Shown: positions 43,472-53,147, counted from the stretch's first letter. The stretch is DNA of 53,534 bases from Psychrobacter sp. UBA5136 (GCF_002414005.1 NZ_DHYG01000016.1:1-53534); one strand, 5' to 3'. Translations and numbers: made by a program. Notes: generated by a model from the letters alone, not told the origin.

Positions 43472-43882
43472 CTTTTTTTTGCTCCAATTTCTTGATTCGT
43501 ACCGCCACCGACGGACAGTGTTTGACATTCAAAGCTTTACACGCACATCATCACGTTTAATCCGTATTTAATTCGTAATGGTCATCGTGCAAGTTTTGAA
43601 AACCCCATTATTATACGGTGTTTGTTTTAAATGGTCATCAGTGTAGCCTACCGATATACAAATAACGTCTAACATTGGGCGCAAAACCTCGGTTTGGTTG
43701 CAAAAACGCTACAAATACATATGTAAATAATGGCGTAGTTTTTAACTCGTGCAATTCTTGACTCGCCTTACTAATGGTTAAATATTCTGTAGGTGGAGAA
43801 TGTTTGGTGAGTAGAGATTGTATTAGACCCAGTTTTGCAGAAACGCTATGATGACGGTAAAAATGATCAATAGTTATTTATA
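43472..43882. other. Divergent intergenic region, lipoprotein / GDPD
   Basis: 411 bp that must hold the two divergent promoters. I see no gene, strong hairpin or repeat. Confidence 0.4.
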
Positions 43883-44611
43883 ATGATAAATCTAAACAAT
43901 ACACTTTTATTGGGGCATCGCGGCGCGCGCGGTGAAGCGCTAGAAAACACCTTAGCGGGCTTTAAGCTTGCACAAAAACTGCAAACCGCTGGCTTAGCAG
44001 GGGTTGAATTTGATGTGCAGCTAAGTGCGGATGGGCACTTGGTGGTTTTTCACGACGATAATTTACAACGCTTGTGCGCTCAGCAATCGTGCGTTGATCA
44101 GTTAAGTCTTGCCGAAATTCAGCGCCATTTACAGTCCGGTCACGCAATTACGCCGTTAGCCTATATAGCGTCCGTACTAGAAGGCTTTAATTATATTGAG
44201 CTTGAGATTAAAACGCACGAGCGCACGGATTATAGTAAATTGATTAAAGCATTAACGCGCGACTTGATTGACAGTCCGCTTGCTCGCCTACCAATAGCGC
44301 TGACCAGTTTTGATGTTGAGCTGCATGCACGGCTGCAACGCAATAAAAGCTTACAACATCTGCCGCGCGGTTTACTGATTCGTACGCTCGAGACCTTGAT
44401 CACGGCGCCGCATACTGCCTTGCAACTTGGCTGCGTCCAGTTGGGTATTCACTACCCGCTGCTCAATCAAGCGGTCATTACCCACTGCCATCGTTATCAC
44501 TTGCCTGTAAGTGCGTGGACAGTCAATGATAGCGAGATAATTAAACAGCTGATAGCTTGGCAAGTCGACGTCATTATCACCGATTATCCAACTCAATTCC
44601 TCACGCGTTAA
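43883..44611 (+). CDS. Glycerophosphodiester phosphodiesterase
   Basis: Splits glycerophosphodiesters to glycerol-3-phosphate and an alcohol. 242 residues, cytoplasmic (no signal). Active-site motifs: LLGHRGARGEALENTLAGF near 8-26 with the first catalytic His and Arg, GVEFDVQLSADGHLVVFHDDNLQRL near 40-64 with the metal Glu/Asp and second His, YIELEIKTH near 110, PVSAWTVNDSEI near 208 and VDVIITDYP near the end. It is the UgpQ-like short type. No transport genes adjoin it. Confidence 0.92.
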   Translation: MINLNNTLLLGHRGARGEALENTLAGFKLAQKLQTAGLAGVEFDVQLSADGHLVVFHDDNLQRLCAQQSCVDQLSLAEIQRHLQSGHAITPLAYIASVLEGFNYIELEIKTHERTDYSKLIKALTRDLIDSPLARLPIALTSFDVELHARLQRNKSLQHLPRGLLIRTLETLITAPHTALQLGCVQLGIHYPLLNQAVITHCHRYHLPVSAWTVNDSEIIKQLIAWQVDVIITDYPTQFLTR

Positions 44612-44842
44612 GTAAGTAAAATTCTTACCCAGCTTTTTCTCATTCTTCAAAAAAACTGCTTAGTATTTTATTTAAAAAGCCACCTAATTAATTATCTGCA
44701 TAGTCACTAAAATATTTCGCTGGTCTACATATTTGCCGTTTTACTTACACTTTTACTTAGTTGCTGATAAGTCAGGGATTTTTTGCATTAATACCTTCTA
44801 TAACTCATACAAGTTATTGTTATTTAGCAATATTTTTCTAGT

Positions 44843-44863
44843 GTATAACTGTTCACTTTATAC
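44843..44863. promoter_or_regulatory. Inverted repeat upstream of the fatty acid desaturase
   Basis: GTATAA / TTATAC with a 9-nt spacer (CTGTTCACT), 51 bp before the desaturase start codon, in the 302-bp gap 44612-44913. Could be an operator overlapping the promoter. No matching regulator is encoded nearby. Confidence 0.4.
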
Positions 44864-44913
44864 TTTATTTAGGGTAAGATGGAGGCTGAAATTAATATCA
44901 TTAGGAATATTAC

Positions 44914-46311
44914 ATGATTGCTAAAAAAGTAATAGGCTTACCACTTAGGGGCTTGCGTTTCGCTATAAAGTCTGGTGATACGCTTATACAGCATGCTGGC
45001 ACTCAGGCGCTGCGCGTTAAGACGTGGCTTGATAATCGCAAAAGCAAAACTGATGACGCTGCCAATACGCAGTTTGCTACGACTAGCGGTTATAAAGACG
45101 CGAATGCAGTGGCCAACTATGAGGGTATCGATCCTCTGGAGCTTGAATTTCAAAAGTCGCCAATCAACTTGGTTCCAGCGATTTTTCTAATTACAACGCC
45201 CATTGCTGCTGCGGTTATTACCCCTTGGTACTTACTAACCCATGAGGTTAGTGCGCCAGTTTGGGGTGTATTTGGCGCCTTTATGGTGTGGACTGGTATC
45301 AGTATTACCGCAGGCTACCATCGCCTACTGTCGCACCGTGCCTATAAAGCGCATCCTTTGGTAAAAAACTTCCTATTACTTGGCTCAACCCTTGCCGTTC
45401 AAGGCTCTGCCTTTGACTGGGTATCAGGCCACCGTACGCATCACCGTCATGTTGATGATCGTATGGAAGATCCTTATTCAGCAAAACGCGGTTTTTGGTT
45501 CAGTCATATTGGCTGGATGTTACGCAATTATCCTAGTGGTAAGTTTGACTATAAAAACATTCCTGATTTAACCAGAGATAAAGTGCTACAAATTCAGCAT
45601 AAATACTATGGTTTATGGGTAATCGCTACCAACGTTGCGATGGTTGCGGCAGTTGGCTGGTTAATTGGTGATGTTTGGGGTACGCTCGTATTGGCAGGTC
45701 TACTGCGTTTGGTACTGACCCACCACTTTACCTTCTTTATCAACTCGCTATGCCACATGTTTGGCACGCGTCCTTATACCGATACCAATACGGCGCGTGA
45801 TAACTTTTTCCTCGCTATCTTTACGTGGGGTGAAGGCTACCATAACTATCACCATTTCTTCCAATACGACTATCGTAATGGCGTAAAATGGTGGCAATAC
45901 GATCCAACTAAATGGTTGATTGCTGGTTTATCTAAACTTGGCCTAACGAGCGAATTGCGTACCGTTGATGACACCACCATCAAGCATGCAGAAGTGCAAA
46001 TGCAGTTTAAAAAAGCCCAGCAGCAAATTGATAATGCAACCTTAGGTGGTCTGGATATTTCTCATGCGATGAAGAGCTTCCAAGATCGTATCAAGTTTGA
46101 ATACGAAGCTTTTATGCAAACGGTCGAAGAATGGCAAGCGCTAAAAGCCAAAACCATTGAGCTGAAAAAGACAGAGTTTGCCGATCGCTTGCATGAAGTT
46201 GAAGAGTTGCTAAAACACGACTATGCCAAAGTTGAGCAAAAGATACTCGCGCATAATAGCAATCTAAAAACTGCGTTTCGCTCTATCGGCCAAAGCCCAA
46301 AAGCGGCGTAA
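44914..46311 (+). CDS. Membrane fatty acid (acyl-CoA type) desaturase
   Basis: Introduces a double bond, probably delta-9, into acyl chains using a di-iron centre; important for membrane fluidity in the cold. 465 residues. Three histidine boxes: GYHRLLSHR (His136, His141), HRTHHRH (His173, 176, 177) and EGYHNYHHFF (His310, 313, 314). Hydrophobic segments at about 85-107, 113-133, 150-165 and 233-262. Compared with a plain desaturase core it has an N-terminal extension of about 80 residues and a charged, helical C-terminal tail (about 345-460). AGGAATATTAC precedes the ATG; a terminator follows. Confidence 0.92.
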   Translation: MIAKKVIGLPLRGLRFAIKSGDTLIQHAGTQALRVKTWLDNRKSKTDDAANTQFATTSGYKDANAVANYEGIDPLELEFQKSPINLVPAIFLITTPIAAAVITPWYLLTHEVSAPVWGVFGAFMVWTGISITAGYHRLLSHRAYKAHPLVKNFLLLGSTLAVQGSAFDWVSGHRTHHRHVDDRMEDPYSAKRGFWFSHIGWMLRNYPSGKFDYKNIPDLTRDKVLQIQHKYYGLWVIATNVAMVAAVGWLIGDVWGTLVLAGLLRLVLTHHFTFFINSLCHMFGTRPYTDTNTARDNFFLAIFTWGEGYHNYHHFFQYDYRNGVKWWQYDPTKWLIAGLSKLGLTSELRTVDDTTIKHAEVQMQFKKAQQQIDNATLGGLDISHAMKSFQDRIKFEYEAFMQTVEEWQALKAKTIELKKTEFADRLHEVEELLKHDYAKVEQKILAHNSNLKTAFRSIGQSPKAA

Positions 46312-46360
46312 GCGTTCATAGCAAATCAATTATCTAACTTTCTTATTGTATGTCTCTCCT

Positions 46361-46391
46361 ACCCTCTATCTGTAAAGATAGGGGTTTTTTT
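46361..46391 (+). terminator. Terminator of the desaturase gene
   Basis: CCTCTATC / GATAGGGG hairpin then TTTTTTTT, 50 bp after the stop codon. Confidence 0.85.
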
Positions 46392-46605
46392 TAATAATGA
46401 TTTGGGCGCTAATTATTTGCGTATTTATTATTTTTGCGCGCTTATTATTTATACGCCAATTACAAGAGATGGACAGAGTGAAACGCGGCATTATTAAGGC
46501 TATGCTATAGTGAGTTTATTACTTTCGCTTTCATAAGTTTATGACTTTCATTAGTCACTTTTATACGCAAATTTCTGTATTAAAAATCTATATACCAACA
46601 TTGGA

Positions 46606-48081
46606 ATGGCACCTATGCGCTATCAAAATACTTACGTTACATTAGACACTCGCCTCTACCATGAGCAGCAGCCGACGCCACTTGATAATCCTCGCGCCGG
46701 TCATTTTAATACGCAAGTTGCCCAGCAGTTGGGCTGGCTTGACGATGACGACTTGATGGCGCGTTGGGTTGAAATCTTAGGCGGTCAATACGTGCCAGCC
46801 GAGTTTCGACCGCTGTCGATGGCGTATGCTGGTCATCAGTTTGGGCAATGGGCAGGACAATTGGGTGACGGGCGCGGCTTACTTATGGCGCAAGTGCTCG
46901 ATAATAACGATAAATTGCAAGATTTGCATCTCAAAGGCATCGGCTTAACGCCTTACTCACGCATGGGCGATGGGCGGGCGGTGCTGCGCAGTACCATTCG
47001 CGAGTATTTGTGTGGTCATGCGCTAACCCAGCTTGGCATTCCTTCGTCTAATGCTTTAGGGTTTGTGGTTTCTGATACCAAAGTTCGCCGCGAACGCATA
47101 GAAGCTGGCGCAGCATTAATGCGCGTTGCTGACAGTCATATTCGCCTTGGTCATGTCGAATGGATTGCGAGCTTTGCGCCCGATTTGCTCGGCGAGTTTA
47201 CCGACTATATGATTGATACTTACTATTCAGAGTGCCGTGATAGCGAAACGCCCGTCTTAGCGTTTTTACAAGCGGTGGTTGAGCGTACCGCGCGCATGAT
47301 TGCCGATTGGCAGCTGATTGGCTTCGCCCATGGCGTTATGAATACAGATAATTTGTCGATAACTGGCAGCACTTTAGACTTTGGGCCGTTTGGTTTTATG
47401 GAGCGTTTTAATCCTGCTTGGATTAACAATCACTCTGATTATACTGGCCGTTATGCCTATCAAAACCAGCCTGCTATCGGACACTGGAACCTCAATATTT
47501 GGCTACCGCACTTTATGCGCTTGGACGGTGTGACGCGCGACACGCTAGCTGATTGCCTAGCGCCCTACGAAGCCACCTTTATGCAACATTATCAGCAAGG
47601 TCTGTGCCGCAAGCTGGGATTACCGCATAGCAAAGAGAGTTTGGAGCTTGCTTTTGACTGGTTAAGTTTGTTAGAAGACAACTTACTCGACTATACCAAT
47701 AGTTTCCGCGCGCTACTGGGTTTGGTCGCGCCAAATGAGCATCCTTATGAAGAGCAGCTGCTCACAATAATGACTGCTGAGTTTAATAATGAGGCGCAGC
47801 AAACTTGGCAAGCGTGGTCAACGCGTTATTTAGCGCACATACAGCCGTTAGCTCGCGAGACGACTATTGAGCAAATGCGCAGCAATAATCCGGTTTACGT
47901 GTTACGCAATAGCGTGGCGCAGCGCGTTATCACAGCGGCTGAGCAAGGGCAGTTTGATGAATTAAATCGCGTCTTTGACTTGCTTGCTACCCCTTACAGC
48001 GTCCAAGATATCGCCACTGAGCTTGATACTGCACCGCCCGCTCCCAATGCGCCGCAGCTGCCGATTAGCTGCTCGTCTTAA
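46606..48081 (+). CDS. selO: Protein adenylyltransferase SelO (YdiU)
   Basis: Pseudokinase-fold enzyme that AMPylates proteins on Ser/Thr/Tyr, linked to redox homeostasis. 491 residues. Family blocks: MAYAGHQFGQWAGQLGDGRGLLMAQV near 68-93, LKGIGLTPYSRMGDGRAVLRSTIREYL near 104, ALGFVVSDTKVRRERIEAGA near 148, and the metal/catalytic FAHGVMNTDNLSITGSTLDFGPFGFME near 243-269. It ends PISCSS; that Cys takes the place of the selenocysteine of eukaryotic SelO. Either Met1 or Met4 (MRYQN) could be the start; no strong ribosome site is visible. Confidence 0.94.
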   Translation: MAPMRYQNTYVTLDTRLYHEQQPTPLDNPRAGHFNTQVAQQLGWLDDDDLMARWVEILGGQYVPAEFRPLSMAYAGHQFGQWAGQLGDGRGLLMAQVLDNNDKLQDLHLKGIGLTPYSRMGDGRAVLRSTIREYLCGHALTQLGIPSSNALGFVVSDTKVRRERIEAGAALMRVADSHIRLGHVEWIASFAPDLLGEFTDYMIDTYYSECRDSETPVLAFLQAVVERTARMIADWQLIGFAHGVMNTDNLSITGSTLDFGPFGFMERFNPAWINNHSDYTGRYAYQNQPAIGHWNLNIWLPHFMRLDGVTRDTLADCLAPYEATFMQHYQQGLCRKLGLPHSKESLELAFDWLSLLEDNLLDYTNSFRALLGLVAPNEHPYEEQLLTIMTAEFNNEAQQTWQAWSTRYLAHIQPLARETTIEQMRSNNPVYVLRNSVAQRVITAAEQGQFDELNRVFDLLATPYSVQDIATELDTAPPAPNAPQLPISCSS

Positions 48082-48411
48082 TAACTCGACACTGTGTAAT
48101 GTTTTGAAACATTATGCAATTAAGGTTGATATTTCACTGCATTTTTTGCCATTATCAACCAGCGAAATAATGAATATCATTTTATTGTATTGTTCGCACG
48201 ATTGCGCCGAGTTGACTAGGCAGTGAAATGCCAATAGTGCTAGAATACCAATTTCTGCAAGACTGCTATTTTTACGCTGATGTCTAGTCGCCGATCACGA
48301 CCGTTTTAGTATAAATGTACCCTCAATATCATGTTTTGTGCTTTTGAGGCGTAGACGTTGGTTTTTATCACCATTTACTTTATTCCAATTATTCCAACCA
48401 TGGCAATTATT
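48082..48411. other. selO-maeB intergenic region with inverted repeats
   Basis: 330 bp. Holds the perfect palindrome TAATGTTTTGAAACATTA (48097-48114), then 8-bp arms GGTTGATA / TATCAACC about 20 nt apart (48124 onward). CACTGCATTTTTTGCC just inside them recurs in near-inverted form as GGCAGTGAAATGCC near 48219. The maeB promoter must lie here. Function of the repeats unknown. Confidence 0.5.
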
Positions 48412-50733
48412 ATGAATGACGATATCACTTTGAATACGGATACCCCTGTTACGGAAAAAGAGCAGTTTGAACAATCTGCCTTACATTACCATGAGTTTCC
48501 ACGCCCAGGTAAAATCTCAGTTACGCCGATCAAGCAATTGGCCAACCAACGTGATCTGGCGCTTGCCTATTCACCAGGGGTTGCGATACCGTGCCTTGAA
48601 ATTCAAAGAGAGCCAGCGTTAGCAGCTAAATATACCGCCCGTAGCAACTTGGTTGGGGTGATTACCAATGGTACTGCGGTCCTTGGTTTAGGAAATATTG
48701 GTCCATTGGCATCGAAGCCTGTGATGGAAGGTAAAGGGGTTTTATTTAAAAAGTTCGCTGGTATCGACGTTTTTGATATTGAAATTGCCCAAAATGATCC
48801 AGACAAATTTATCGAAGCGGTTGCCTCTCTTGAGCCTACCTTTGGCGGTATTAATTTAGAAGACATCAAAGCGCCAGAATGTTTTAAAATCGAGCGCGAA
48901 TTGCGTGAGCGCATGAATATTCCGGTATTCCACGATGACCAGCATGGCACCTCAATCATTGTGGCGGCGGCGATGCTAAACGCGCTGCTCATCACTGGTA
49001 AAAAAATCGAAGAGATTAAAGTGGTCTGTTCGGGCGCGGGCGCAGCGGCCATTTCTTGCTTAGATATCATTTGCGCCCTTGGCGTTGATAAAAACAATAT
49101 CTTTGTATCAGACTCACGCGGTATCATCAGCACTAGCCGTGAAAACCTTGATGAAACCAAGCAGCGTTATGCGCGTGACACCACCGCGACCACCATCGAA
49201 GAAGTGATGGATGATGTCGATATGTTCTTAGGCTTATCTATGCCTGGCACTTTGACAGAAGACATGGTTCGCCGTATGGCAAAAGACCCTATCGTCTTTG
49301 CCCTTGCCAACCCAACGCCTGAAATCATGCCAGAATTGGCGCATGCGGTACGTCCAGACGTTATCATGGCAACGGGTCGCTCGGATTATCCAAACCAAGT
49401 AAACAATGCGTTATGCTTCCCTTATATCTTCCGCGGTGCGCTTGACGTTGGGGCGACAGCGGTTAACGAAGAGATGAAAATCGCTTGCGTAAAAGCAATC
49501 GCGGCTATGGCACACGTTGAAGCGACGCCGATGAGCAACATTAAAAACGTGGAAAGCACGCCAAGCTTTGGACGTGATTACCTTATCCCAGGGCCTCTTG
49601 AGCCAAACCTAATCATTGAAATCGCTTCTGCCGTTGCTAAAGCGGCGATGGATTCTGGTGTGGCAACCCTGCCTATCTCAGATATGAAAGCCTATCGTCA
49701 ACGCTTGTCTGAGTTTGTTTATAACTCAGCGTTTGTCATGAAGCCTATCTTTGCCCGCGCGAAAGCCGATCCTAAGCGTATTGTTTACTGCGAAGGCGAA
49801 GACAGCAATGTATTGCTAGCGGTACAAGTGGTCGTCGATGAGCAATTAGCACATCCAATCTTGGTTGGTCGTCCGGCTATTATCGAAAAGAACATTGAAA
49901 AGTTAGCGCTACGCCTAAAAGATGGTGAAAACATCACGATTGTCAATCAAGATGATGACCCACGTTATAAAGATTACTGGCAGGGCTACTACGAGAAAAA
50001 CAAACGCAATGGCGTTAGTATTGAGCTTGCGCGCCGCGATGTGCGCCGCAAAACTTCTTTAATCGGTGCCCTATTGGTTGAAAATGGTGATGCCGATGGT
50101 ATGATTTGTGGCACATTCAGCTACTACCATTTGCATTTAAAATATGTCAGCCGTGTCATCGGTAAAAAAGAAGGCGTCAGCGATTTTTATGCGATGAATG
50201 CCGTTCTTATGCAAGATCGTAATATTTTTATTGCTGATACTTATATCCATGAAGACCCAACTGCTGAGCAATTGGCTGAGATGACAGTATTGGCTGCCGA
50301 TCAATTGCGCCGCTTTAACATTACCCCGCGTGTGGCGCTGGTATCGCATTCAAACTTTGGTACCTCAGACCGCGAAAGCGCGGTGAAAATGCGTAAGGTG
50401 CATCAACTACTGACTGAAATGAATGTCGACTTTGACTTCGATGGTGAAATGCAAGGGGATGCTGCACTTGATGAGCATATTCGTGCCAATGACTTGCCAT
50501 CAAGCAACTTAAAAGGGTCAGCAAACTTGCTTATCTTGCCAACGCTTGATGCGGCAAATATTGCTTTTAATCTGCTAAAAACGGCTACCAGCAGTGCGTC
50601 TATTGGTCCTATCTTGCTCGGCGCGAGTAAACCTGTTCATATCCTAACCCCATCAGCGACGGCGCGCCGTGTGGTAAATATGACGGCGCTTGCGGTCACT
50701 GAGGCTCAAGACTTAGAAAGTGCGCAGCAGTAG
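48412..50733 (+). CDS. maeB: NADP-dependent malic enzyme, phosphotransacetylase-fused
   Basis: Oxidative decarboxylation of malate to pyruvate with NADPH production. From ATG 48412 it has about 773 residues; an ATG at 48400 and a TTG at 48358 are in frame, and none has a clear ribosome site. MaeB of E. coli starts near this point, which decided the choice. Malic domain: SALHYHEFPRPGKISVTP at the start, DLALAYSPGVAIPCLEI, IPVFHDDQHGTSIIVAAA near 190, GAGAAAISCLDI. From about residue 440 follows the phosphotransacetylase-like domain (LVGRPAIIEKNI, AVLMQDRNIFIADTY, LLGASKPVHILTPSATARRVVNMTALAV), which is regulatory in this family. Confidence 0.95.
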   Translation: MNDDITLNTDTPVTEKEQFEQSALHYHEFPRPGKISVTPIKQLANQRDLALAYSPGVAIPCLEIQREPALAAKYTARSNLVGVITNGTAVLGLGNIGPLASKPVMEGKGVLFKKFAGIDVFDIEIAQNDPDKFIEAVASLEPTFGGINLEDIKAPECFKIERELRERMNIPVFHDDQHGTSIIVAAAMLNALLITGKKIEEIKVVCSGAGAAAISCLDIICALGVDKNNIFVSDSRGIISTSRENLDETKQRYARDTTATTIEEVMDDVDMFLGLSMPGTLTEDMVRRMAKDPIVFALANPTPEIMPELAHAVRPDVIMATGRSDYPNQVNNALCFPYIFRGALDVGATAVNEEMKIACVKAIAAMAHVEATPMSNIKNVESTPSFGRDYLIPGPLEPNLIIEIASAVAKAAMDSGVATLPISDMKAYRQRLSEFVYNSAFVMKPIFARAKADPKRIVYCEGEDSNVLLAVQVVVDEQLAHPILVGRPAIIEKNIEKLALRLKDGENITIVNQDDDPRYKDYWQGYYEKNKRNGVSIELARRDVRRKTSLIGALLVENGDADGMICGTFSYYHLHLKYVSRVIGKKEGVSDFYAMNAVLMQDRNIFIADTYIHEDPTAEQLAEMTVLAADQLRRFNITPRVALVSHSNFGTSDRESAVKMRKVHQLLTEMNVDFDFDGEMQGDAALDEHIRANDLPSSNLKGSANLLILPTLDAANIAFNLLKTATSSASIGPILLGASKPVHILTPSATARRVVNMTALAVTEAQDLESAQQ

Positions 50734-50805
50734 GCGCTTATACAACCTAAAAGCGTAATCCTAAAACAGTCCTCTATCATTTATTTATCGAGGCCGTCTG
50801 TTATA

Positions 50806-50850
50806 CTAAAACCAGTCAATGCTTATGAGCGTTGACTGGTTTTTTTTGAG
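50806..50850 (+). terminator. Terminator of maeB
   Basis: AAACCAGTCAA / TTGACTGGTTT with a 10-nt loop region and an eight-T run, 75 bp after the stop. Confidence 0.88.
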
Positions 50851-50893
50851 TAGAAAAATGTAGTAAATACTGGACAATGACAAAGAGACTTTT

Positions 50894-52126
50894 ATGCAAG
50901 TATATCTCGTTGGCGGCGCCGTCCGTGACCAATTATTAGGGCGTCCTATCAAAGACAAGGACTTTGTTGTCGTTGGCGCAACGGTTGCAGACATGCTGGA
51001 TGCTGGCTTTCAACAAGTGGGCGCAGATTTTCCGGTATTCTTGCATCCTATTAGTAATGAAGAATATGCCTTAGCCCGTACTGAGCGTAAGCAAGGCTTA
51101 GGTTATCAAGGCTTTAGCGTGCACGCGAGCCCCGATGTAACGCTGCGTGAAGACTTGCAGCGTCGTGATTTGACCATCAATGCGATGGCCATTGAGGTTA
51201 AAAGCGTAACCGATGATACGCCGATAAGTGGCGACGTAATTGACTACTATGGCGGATTGGATGACATTGAAAGTAAAACCTTACGACATGTCTCAAGCGC
51301 GTTTAGTGAAGACCCGTTACGGGTACTGCGAACCGCGCGCTTTTATGGGCGTTATTATGATTTGGGCTTTAGTATCGCTGATGAAACCTTGCAATTAATG
51401 CGCGAGTTGGTGGCCTCAGGCGAGCTTGCGCATTTAAGTAGTGAGCGCATTTGGCAAGAATCAAGCTGTGGCATGCTACAAATATCACCGCAGGTGTATT
51501 GGCAGCAGCTGTTTGAGCTCGGTGCGCTGACAGAGTATTTTGCCCCACTCCATCATGCTTGGAGCCATGCTCAATACGGTCAAATACGAGAGATTGTACA
51601 AACGGCATTGTATTTTGCCGGTCAAATGCAGTTAAACTTATCGCAGCGCTGGGCTTTATTGATGGCAAGTTTAAATACCGATTCATTTACTTTTAACTCT
51701 ACAGAAATTCATTCGGTTAATACAGAAACAGCGACTAAAGCTATTAACGAGATAGGAAATAGCGTAAAAGTGCCTAAAGTGCATACTCAGTTTGCCAATT
51801 TATTTGTGCAGCAAGCACAAAAGCTTAGCAGCATAGACCAGCTGAGTGCCGCTGAGAAAATCGACCTTATTCAAGCCTGCGGCGCCCATAAAGCACCTGA
51901 TAAACTCTCGCAACTTTTAGTGACTAGTCATGTTTTAAAACTGGCCATACAACACCGCCAAATGATGCTTGCGCTAAATAGTTTTCATGCAATCGGCATG
52001 GACAATATTGCCCCAGATCTTAAAGGTCCAGCGATTGGCGCAGCATTACGTCAACGTAGAATTGAGCATTTACAAATGCAAAATAGTGCTTCAAAAGTTT
52101 CTATATCATCTGAAAATGCTGTTTAA
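50894..52126 (+). CDS. cca: CCA-adding tRNA nucleotidyltransferase
   Basis: Builds or repairs the 3'-CCA of tRNAs. 410 residues, class II. Head: MQVYLVGGAVRDQLLGRPIKDKDFVVVG, with the two catalytic acids in KDKD (E. coli has KDRD); DFPVFLHPISNEEYALARTERK near 48; DLQRRDLTINAMAIEV near 88; EDPLRVLRTARFYGRY near 136. In E. coli Cca the C-terminal part carries an HD phosphohydrolase site (CHDLGKG); here the matching segment reads ALLMASLNTDSF, and no HD pair is evident, so the phosphatase activity is probably lost. The rest of the tail is also divergent. Confidence 0.92.
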   Translation: MQVYLVGGAVRDQLLGRPIKDKDFVVVGATVADMLDAGFQQVGADFPVFLHPISNEEYALARTERKQGLGYQGFSVHASPDVTLREDLQRRDLTINAMAIEVKSVTDDTPISGDVIDYYGGLDDIESKTLRHVSSAFSEDPLRVLRTARFYGRYYDLGFSIADETLQLMRELVASGELAHLSSERIWQESSCGMLQISPQVYWQQLFELGALTEYFAPLHHAWSHAQYGQIREIVQTALYFAGQMQLNLSQRWALLMASLNTDSFTFNSTEIHSVNTETATKAINEIGNSVKVPKVHTQFANLFVQQAQKLSSIDQLSAAEKIDLIQACGAHKAPDKLSQLLVTSHVLKLAIQHRQMMLALNSFHAIGMDNIAPDLKGPAIGAALRQRRIEHLQMQNSASKVSISSENAV

Positions 52127-52170
52127 AAACGTCCTCGAAATCAGAAATATGTCCTTTTTAAAGTTTAACT

Positions 52171-52977
52171 ATGAATCAAACCTCCAAGCCTTCTCAGCCA
52201 ATTAACACGCACGCTCCCGTGATGCTAGTGACCGGTGGCGCTAAGCGTATTGGCGCTGCTATCGTCCGCGCCGCCCATGAGCAAGGCTACCGCATCATTA
52301 TCCATTGCCATCGTAGTGAGCAAGAAGCCCATGCCCTAGCCGATGCGCTAAATAATGCTCGTCCTGATAGTGCGGTCGTTATCATTGCAGATTTGGCAGT
52401 CGTTAACCAAAGCGATGCGTTACATGATTTCACTCAGAATATCATGCAAGCATTTGGCCAGCTCGACGTCTTAACACATAACGCTTCACGCTTTTATCCG
52501 AGCCCGCTTGGTCATATCACTCACGCTCAGTGGGATGAATTATTTTTGACCAATGCCAAAGCACCCTTATTACTAAGCCAAGCGTTATCTCCTTATCTAC
52601 GAACGCAGCGCGGCTGCATTATTAGCCTACTTGATATCCATGCGCATAATAAACCTTTTAAGGATTATGCCGTTTATAACATGGCAAAGGCGGCGCATCG
52701 GATGATGGTGCAGTCTCTAGCGCTAGATATGGCGCCAGCTGTACGCGTCAACGGCGTCGCTCCTGGCGTCAATATCTTACCTGAGCCGCATAGTGACCAG
52801 GCGCTTGACCCGCAGCAACAAAAAAGCATCATCGATTCCATCCCTATGCAGCGGATAGGCAAACCCGCTGAGATTGCGCATAGTGTGCTTTATCTTGCAC
52901 AGGCGAGTTATGTAACGGGTGAGATAATTACCGTCGATGGAGGCCGTAGCCTAACATTGGCTGGCGGTCCTGTTTGA
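52171..52977 (+). CDS. SDR-family pteridine reductase (FolM-like)
   Basis: Short-chain dehydrogenase, 268 residues. The nucleotide motif is TGGAKRIGAAI near 21, with the Arg of GGAKRIG typical of pteridine/dihydromonapterin reductases rather than the usual TGxxxGIG. HNASRFYPSPLG near 108; catalytic Tyr and Lys in YAVYNMAKAAHRM near 168-172; VNGVAPGVNILPE near 190. Probable role: reduction of dihydro- to tetrahydro-pterin or folate. Starts 44 bp after cca and may be co-transcribed with it. Confidence 0.85.
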   Translation: MNQTSKPSQPINTHAPVMLVTGGAKRIGAAIVRAAHEQGYRIIIHCHRSEQEAHALADALNNARPDSAVVIIADLAVVNQSDALHDFTQNIMQAFGQLDVLTHNASRFYPSPLGHITHAQWDELFLTNAKAPLLLSQALSPYLRTQRGCIISLLDIHAHNKPFKDYAVYNMAKAAHRMMVQSLALDMAPAVRVNGVAPGVNILPEPHSDQALDPQQQKSIIDSIPMQRIGKPAEIAHSVLYLAQASYVTGEIITVDGGRSLTLAGGPV

Positions 52978-53026
52978 TAGAAAGTCGCGCTGCGTGAAAA
53001 AATCTTGCTTAGTGTCTATCTTTTAC

Positions 53027-53054
53027 TTGAAAATCTAGAAAAATCAGGTATCAT
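53027..53054 (+). promoter_or_regulatory. Sigma-70 promoter of the tRNA gene
   Basis: TTGAAA (53027-53032), 16-nt spacer, TATCAT (53049-53054). Expected transcription start about 10 bp before the tRNA. Confidence 0.6.
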
Positions 53055-53070
53055 TGTGCGTCTAACGTTA

Positions 53071-53147
53071 GGGCCCATAGCTCAGTTGGTTAGAGCAGAG
53101 GACTCATAATCCTTTGGTCGTAGGTTCAAGTCCTACTGGGCCCACCA
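53071..53147 (+). tRNA. tRNA with CAT anticodon (Ile2 or elongator Met)
   Basis: 77 nt with encoded CCA. Acceptor arm GGGCCCA / TGGGCCC, D-loop GCTCAGTTGGTTAGAGC, anticodon loop CTCATAA, T-arm GTAGG TTCAAGT CCTAC. The TTGGTC variable loop and TTCAAGTC T-loop resemble tRNA-Ile2 (read as AUA after lysidine modification by TilS) more than elongator tRNA-Met; from sequence alone the two are not fully separable. It is not an initiator because the first base pair is matched. Confidence 0.92.

Noticed and set aside
53071..53147. Initiator tRNA-fMet
   Set aside because: The first acceptor base pair is a matched G-C, and the anticodon stem lacks the three G-C pairs typical of initiators.
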